This document shows positions 13,120 through 17,159 of a stretch of 17,159 bases of DNA, in pieces; the first letter of the stretch is position 1, and every line of letters starts with the position of its first letter. Where the stretch lies: contig CAYGWX010000052.1 in NCBI GenBank assembly GCA_964353855.1, forward strand, positions 1-17,159, in the 5' to 3' direction. The position numbers and the translations under genes were made by a program. The DNA is from CAYGWX01 sp964353855 [NCBI: uncultured bacterium] (GTDB taxonomy: Bacteria; Edwardsbacteria; CAYGWX01). The notes beneath the pieces were generated by a model. That model did no database searches, had not been told where the DNA came from, and saw nothing but the letters and a program-made list of their open reading frames with translations.

Positions 13120-13932
13120 ATGAAAAAGAGAACATCCGCAAGTCCGTTGAAACAGGTCGTCCGGGACATCGCCGAAGTGGCCCGTTTTCTCTGGGAGCGG
13201 GGCTGGGCTGAGAGAAACGCCGGGAACATGTCGTTGGACATCACCGACATCATTCCAGAGAACAGGGGAACCCGGGAACGGCTTCACAAAATAACCGGAA
13301 TGATGATCCCTCCTGAATTGGCCGGAAGGACCTTTTATGTGACGGCGACAGGGTCAAGGTTCAGGGAAACAGCCTTGGACCCAGAGGAGAACCTCCTTAT
13401 GATCCGGATCGTCGGGGACCTTCGCGGATACCGCATCCTCGGGGGAAGGGGAGGGAGTGTAAAGAGGCCGACCTCGGAACTCACCACCCATCTCATGATC
13501 CACGGGTTCCTGCGGAAAAGACGGCTTCCGCAAAAAGCCGTCCTTCATACCCATCCCATTTATCTCATCGCGCTGACCCACCTAAAAGCCTATGGTTCCG
13601 AAAAAGCAGTGAACCGTCTCCTCTGGATGATGCACCCCGAAGTGAAGGTCGTTCTTCCGGAGGGGGTGGGACTGGTCCCCTACCGGTGCCCGGGTACTTC
13701 GTCGCTCGCAGAGGCGACCCTAAAAAGCCTAAAGAACCACCGCGTTGTTCTGTGGGAGAAGCACGGGTGCGCAGCCATTGGCAGAGACATCTGGGAAGCG
13801 TTCGATCTCGTAGATACCGTCAACAAGGCTGCACAGGCATTCTTCCTGTGCCGGATGGCGGGATTCGAGGCTGAAGGCCTGAACGCCCGACAGGTTAAGG
13901 AACTGGAGAAGACCTGGTCCCGTAAGCCATAA
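13120..13932 (+). CDS. rhaD: Rhamnulose-1-phosphate aldolase (class II)
   Basis: A zinc-dependent aldolase that splits L-rhamnulose-1-phosphate into dihydroxyacetone phosphate and L-lactaldehyde. The product is 270 residues from ATG 13120, which follows GGGGGAGAGGA closely; an in-frame TTG at 13072 adds 16 unlikely residues and overlaps the previous gene. The catalytic glutamate E120 (RPTSELTTHL), zinc ligands H143 and H145 (LHTHPIYLIALTHL) and H215 (LWEKHGCAAIG) align within 2-3 positions of E117, H141, H143 and H212 of E. coli RhaD. NAGNMS (33-38) is the phosphate-binding region near the N-terminus. It lies 37 nt after the hydrolase gene and 2 nt before rhaB. The fuculose-phosphate aldolase alternative is less likely, because of the length and the RhaA/RhaB neighbours. 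Confidence 0.93.
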   Translation: MKKRTSASPLKQVVRDIAEVARFLWERGWAERNAGNMSLDITDIIPENRGTRERLHKITGMMIPPELAGRTFYVTATGSRFRETALDPEENLLMIRIVGDLRGYRILGGRGGSVKRPTSELTTHLMIHGFLRKRRLPQKAVLHTHPIYLIALTHLKAYGSEKAVNRLLWMMHPEVKVVLPEGVGLVPYRCPGTSSLAEATLKSLKNHRVVLWEKHGCAAIGRDIWEAFDLVDTVNKAAQAFFLCRMAGFEAEGLNARQVKELEKTWSRKP

Positions 13933-13934
13933 AG

Positions 13935-15431
13935 ATGGGAGAGCGATATCTCGCTTTTGATCTGGGTGCGGAGAGCGGCAGGGTCGTCTTAGGGGAGCTG
14001 GAGGAACGCGGACGCCTCCGAATCGTCGAGATCCACCGCTTTGCCAACAGCACGGTCAATGCCCGGGGACATCTGCACTGGGATGTCCCCGCCCTTTACC
14101 AAGAGCTGGTCAAGGGGATTCGGCTCTGCACCGAAGCCTATACACCTTCGCCCGCGAGCATCGGAATCGATACATGGGGAGTTGACTTCGCCCTGCTTGA
14201 TGAGCGGGGAAACCTCCTCGATCTTCCCTTCGCTTATCGGGACCCGGGGACTCAAGGGGCGATGGGAGGTTTCTTAAAAAGGCTTCCCGGGGAAAAGCTT
14301 TATGAGCTCACGGGAATCCAAATCCTCCCCATCAACACCGTGTTTCAGCTTTATGCCATGACCCAGGAAAGGAACCCTCTGTTGGAGGCTGCCTCGGACC
14401 TGCTCTTCATTCCCGATCTATTCCACTACCTTTTCACCGGAGTCAAGAACTCGGAATTCACCTTCGCCACCACCTCCCAGCTGTACAACCCCAGAACGCG
14501 GGAATGGGACCCGGAGATCTTCGATCACCTCGGGGTTTCCAGGGACTTAATGCAGGACATCGTTCAGCCCGGGACGGTCCTCGGGGAGACCACCGAGACC
14601 CTCAGAGGACAGACGGGATTGATGCGAACGCCCGTCGTGGCCGTGGCGACCCATGATACCGCCTCGGCCGTGGCTGCCCTGCCGGTCTCGGGTGAGGATT
14701 TTGCCTACATCAGCTCCGGGACGTGGTCCCTGGTCGGCATCGAGTCGCCCGACCCGGTCATCACGGATAAAGCCTTTCAATACAACCTCACCAACGAAGG
14801 AGGGGTTGGCAAGACCTTCCGCGTGCTCAAGAACATCACAGGACTCTGGCTCCTCAGGGAGTGCCGAAAAGCTTGGGTCGACACCCAAAACGAGTCCTAC
14901 GAGGAGCTGGTTATAAGGGCAGAGAACTCTCCGCCCTTCACCGCCATCCTGGATCCGGATCGCGAAGAGTTCCTGAACCCGCCGGATATGCCTGCGGCGA
15001 TCCAGGCCTTCTTCAGGAATACCGAACAGGCGAGCCCTCAGGATACGGGCCAGATGGTAAGAACTATCCTGGAGGGGTTGGCCCTGGCCTATCGTCAAGC
15101 CCTGGAGCAGGTGGCGGAGACAAGCGGGAGGGACCTCAAACAGATCCACATCATCGGAGGGGGATCCCAAAACAGGCTTCTGTGCCAGTTCACGGCGGAT
15201 GCCACAGGCCTTCCGGTCTATGCCGGTCCCGTGGAGGCCACGGCCATCGGAAACATCCTGGTCCAAGCTATGGCTTCAGGCATGATCAAGAACTTGAAAG
15301 AGCTGAGGAAGGTAGTCCGAGAGTCTTTTTCGGCGACTCTCTACAAACCCAGTCCCACGGCGGATTGGGGAAAGGCCTACAATGACTTCCTCAAACTGAA
15401 ACAGTGGAACCCAGACGAGAGGGGAGGATGA
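13935..15431 (+). CDS. rhaB: Rhamnulokinase (FGGY family)
   Basis: This kinase phosphorylates L-rhamnulose at O1 with ATP. The 498-residue product (E. coli RhaB 489) begins with the phosphate-binding DLGAESGR (9-16) of the actin-like ATPase fold. It carries SIGIDTWGVDFALLDERG (75-92) and the catalytic aspartate D241 in VATHDTASAV, close to D237 of E. coli. IHIIGGGSQNRLLCQFTADATGLPV in the C-terminal domain is the adenosine-binding segment. The ATG at 13935 lies two bases after the rhaD stop without a clear Shine-Dalgarno, suggesting translational coupling. The stop overlaps the rhaA start (ATGA). Confidence 0.95.
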   Translation: MGERYLAFDLGAESGRVVLGELEERGRLRIVEIHRFANSTVNARGHLHWDVPALYQELVKGIRLCTEAYTPSPASIGIDTWGVDFALLDERGNLLDLPFAYRDPGTQGAMGGFLKRLPGEKLYELTGIQILPINTVFQLYAMTQERNPLLEAASDLLFIPDLFHYLFTGVKNSEFTFATTSQLYNPRTREWDPEIFDHLGVSRDLMQDIVQPGTVLGETTETLRGQTGLMRTPVVAVATHDTASAVAALPVSGEDFAYISSGTWSLVGIESPDPVITDKAFQYNLTNEGGVGKTFRVLKNITGLWLLRECRKAWVDTQNESYEELVIRAENSPPFTAILDPDREEFLNPPDMPAAIQAFFRNTEQASPQDTGQMVRTILEGLALAYRQALEQVAETSGRDLKQIHIIGGGSQNRLLCQFTADATGLPVYAGPVEATAIGNILVQAMASGMIKNLKELRKVVRESFSATLYKPSPTADWGKAYNDFLKLKQWNPDERGG

Positions 15432-16699
15432 TTTTGAAGCCGGATATCGAAAAGACGTATCAATTCGCCCGCGAAGCTTATGCGGAGATAGGCGTTGATA
15501 CGGACGCGGCCCTGAAAAGGCTGGGACAGAAGAAAATCTCCCTTCCCTGCTGGCAGGGGGATGATGTGAGAGGCTTTGAGGATTGGGCTGAGGCCCATCC
15601 CGGAGGCGGGATCCAGGCCACAGGGAGCTATCCGGGCAGGGCCCGCAATGCCGAAGAGCTGCGCCGCGACCTGGAGAAAGCCCTTTCGCTCATCCCGGGA
15701 CATCACCGGGTCAACCTGCACGCTATTTACGGAGAGTTCGGTGGGAAGCGCGTGGAGCGTGACGAGATAGAAGCCGGACATTTCAAGGTGTGGGTGGAAT
15801 GGGCCAGGGAGAAGGGCCTGGGCCTGGATTTCAATGCAACCCTATTTTCCCACCCCAAAGCCGAATCCGGTCTCACCCTGAGCAGCAAAGACAAAGAGAT
15901 CCGGAATTTCTGGGTCGAACACGTAAAACGTTGCCGGATAATCGCCGCACACCTGGGCAGAAACCTGGAAAGCCCCGCCCTCCACAATTTGTGGATCCCG
16001 GACGGGATGAAGGATGCCTGCGCGGACCGGGGCGGCTACCGGGCCCTGCTGAAGCAATCCCTGGACGAGATCTATTCCGTTGCCTTGGACTCCAGACAAA
16101 TCAAAGATTCCGTGGAGTCCAAGCTGTTCGGGATCGGGAGCGAATCCTTCGTAGTTGGATCGCACGAGTTCTACCTGGGATACACCCTGACCCATCCGGT
16201 AATGCCCTGCCTCGACCTCGGCCACTTCCATCCCATGGAATCGGTTGCCGACAAGATATCCTCCCTTCTGCTTTTCCTACCGGAGCTTCTCATTCACGTC
16301 AGTCGGGGGGTGAGGTGGGACAGCGATCATATCGCGGTCCTGGACGACGTACTGCGTGAGGTTGCACAGGAGATCGTGCGCAGCCAAGCCCTGGAAAGGG
16401 TGCACCTCGCCCTGGACTCTTTCGACGCATCCCTGAACCGGGTCGGGGGTTTGGTCGCTGGGGCCCGGGCCACACTCAAGGCCCTACTTTGTGCCCTGCT
16501 TGAGCCGACCCAGAAGCTTGTGATATTAGAAAAGGAGGGCAATTATTTCGCCCGATTGGCCCTGCTCGAGGAACTGAAGGCCATGCCCTTCGGCGCGGTC
16601 TGGGACTATCACTGCCTGACGAGCGGCATCCCTGCCGGAGAAGCATGGATATCCGAGATCATCAACTATGAAAAAGAGTTTTTTAGACGTCGTATATAG
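15428..16699 (+). CDS. rhaA: L-rhamnose isomerase
   Basis: Interconverts L-rhamnose and L-rhamnulose in the cytoplasm using divalent metals. The 423-residue product starts at ATG 15428, which has GAGGGGAGG directly upstream and overlaps the rhaB stop; a start at 15404 would add eight residues inside rhaB. CWQGDDVRGFE (41-51) and GGIQATGSYPGRARN are diagnostic of the RhaA family. Metal and catalytic residues E230, D263, H266, H290, D298, D300 and D330 match E234, D267, H270, H294, D302, D304 and D334 of E. coli RhaA with a constant offset of four. No key residue is missing. It is the last gene of the operon, with the terminator 35 nt further on. Confidence 0.97.
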   Translation: MILKPDIEKTYQFAREAYAEIGVDTDAALKRLGQKKISLPCWQGDDVRGFEDWAEAHPGGGIQATGSYPGRARNAEELRRDLEKALSLIPGHHRVNLHAIYGEFGGKRVERDEIEAGHFKVWVEWAREKGLGLDFNATLFSHPKAESGLTLSSKDKEIRNFWVEHVKRCRIIAAHLGRNLESPALHNLWIPDGMKDACADRGGYRALLKQSLDEIYSVALDSRQIKDSVESKLFGIGSESFVVGSHEFYLGYTLTHPVMPCLDLGHFHPMESVADKISSLLLFLPELLIHVSRGVRWDSDHIAVLDDVLREVAQEIVRSQALERVHLALDSFDASLNRVGGLVAGARATLKALLCALLEPTQKLVILEKEGNYFARLALLEELKAMPFGAVWDYHCLTSGIPAGEAWISEIINYEKEFFRRRI

Positions 16700-16733
16700 A
16701 GCTTCATCCTCCCAGGTCAGGGTAGGCCCATAG

Positions 16734-16765
16734 AAAAGGCCCGCGAAAAGCGGGCCTTCTTTTTG
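16734..16765. terminator. Strong bidirectional intrinsic terminator
   Basis: AAGGCCCGC (16736-16744), loop GAAAA and GCGGGCCTT (16750-16758) form a perfect 9-bp stem followed by CTTCTTTTT, a textbook terminator for the rhamnose operon. Read from the other strand the same stem ends in TTTTC, so it can also serve the minus-strand remnant gene that ends at 16780. Confidence 0.92.
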
Positions 16766-16779
16766 GGTAAGGAAAAGGG

Positions 16780-17083
16780 TTATTTCAACTTCAGAAGCCT
16801 GTTCGTAAGGCTGCCTCCGCGTGCGCGGAGACGGAGGAAGTAAAGGCCGGGTCCCACGGAAAAACCCCGGTCATCGCACCCGTCCCAGGTCATTCGATGG
16901 ATACCGGGAGAGCGCTTTCCGCTGAACAGAGAGGTTCCCTCCCTGATGATGAAGGGAGAGTAGTCTTCCTGGGAGCCGTTAATTACCAATTACTGGGCCC
17001 ATGTTGATGGGGACCTGCCAGTCAGCCCGCACGGCCAAGGCTAATCCAAGCACCGAGAGAACAAAGAAGCATATTAAATTCAT
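16780..17083 (-). pseudogene. Frameshifted remnant of a secreted protein with FlgD/type IX-like C-terminal domain
   Basis: An ATG at 17083, six bases after a GGAGG (17094-17090), opens a 34-codon reading frame with a signal peptide, MNLICFFVLSVLGLALAVRA before DWQVPINMGP, and stops at TAA 16981-16979. The downstream frame, offset by one base, continues with EDYSPFIIREGTSLFSGKRSPG. It then has a typical FlgD-like Ig/sorting-domain end, IHRMTWDGCDDRGFSVGPGLYFLRLR and TNRLLKLK, stopping at 16780. Near-identical heptamers AATTACC and AATTACT (plus strand 16981-16994) sit at the junction; removing one joins the frames into 98 codons. Proteins with this C-terminus are normally hundreds of residues long, so an internal deletion probably also occurred. 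The alternatives are a sequencing error in the heptamer or a real small secreted protein. Confidence 0.65.
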
Positions 17084-17159
17084 CTTAAACCTCCGAACAA
17101 AATTTTTTAGGCTCTTTTCCTTTCCGAGTGGGCAAGGATCGGTGGCGGAAGGAAGCTAA
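17084..17159 (-). other. Upstream region of the secreted-protein remnant
   Basis: It holds a good Shine-Dalgarno (17094-17090) and an AT-rich stretch on the minus strand (CCTAAAAAATTTTG) that could contain a -10 element, but no convincing -35 at the right spacing. No gene is visible before the window ends. Confidence 0.4.

Overview
The window reads as a GC-rich (roughly 60%) chromosomal segment of a Gram-negative, probably uncultivated bacterium. LapA/LapB-type envelope proteins, a periplasmic TPR-SPOR protein and a secreted protein remnant with a FlgD/type IX-like C-terminus support a double membrane. The order miaB-lapA-lapB-TPR/SPOR-mutS and the 7-bp repeats recall Desulfobacterota, Acidobacteriota/Aminicenantes or NC10-type lineages. 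This is recollection, not a placement.

Left part (1-1343): two minus-strand genes. One encodes a stand-alone PD-(D/E)XK nuclease with an AddB/Cas4-type four-cysteine Fe-S signature; the other an unrecognised 88-residue four-cysteine protein. The nuclease gene and the plus-strand miaB both have sigma70-like -10 elements within a few bases of the start codon, which suggests leaderless transcripts.

Housekeeping block (1344-10808, plus strand): miaB (tRNA methylthiolation), then lapA, lapB and a TPR-SPOR gene joined by stop/start overlaps, then mutS, a 2x[4Fe-4S] ferredoxin, a site-2-protease-like M50 membrane peptidase and a long-chain acyl-CoA ligase. A GC-rich perfect 12-bp hairpin separates the ferredoxin from the M50 gene.

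Rhamnose block (about 10809-16765): a 417-nt gene-free region rich in short repeats precedes four genes in one direction: a glycoside hydrolase resembling GH106 alpha-L-rhamnosidases but short and without a signal peptide, rhamnulose-1-phosphate aldolase (rhaD), rhamnulokinase (rhaB) and L-rhamnose isomerase (rhaA). Key catalytic residues are visible in all three sugar-metabolism enzymes. Together they would release L-rhamnose in the cytoplasm and convert it through rhamnulose and rhamnulose-1-phosphate to DHAP and L-lactaldehyde. No transporter, mutarotase or regulator lies in the window. The block ends at a strong, probably bidirectional terminator.

Right end (16780-17159): a minus-strand remnant of a secreted protein, with a signal peptide and a FlgD-like C-terminal domain in different frames. 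A 7-bp near-duplication exactly accounts for the frameshift.

I found no tRNA, rRNA, CRISPR array or transposase. The most unusual points are the 7-bp tandem repeats (one inside miaB, one at the head of the rhamnose operon), the duplication-broken secreted gene, the AT-rich patch in mutS and the compact cytosolic rhamnosidase operon.
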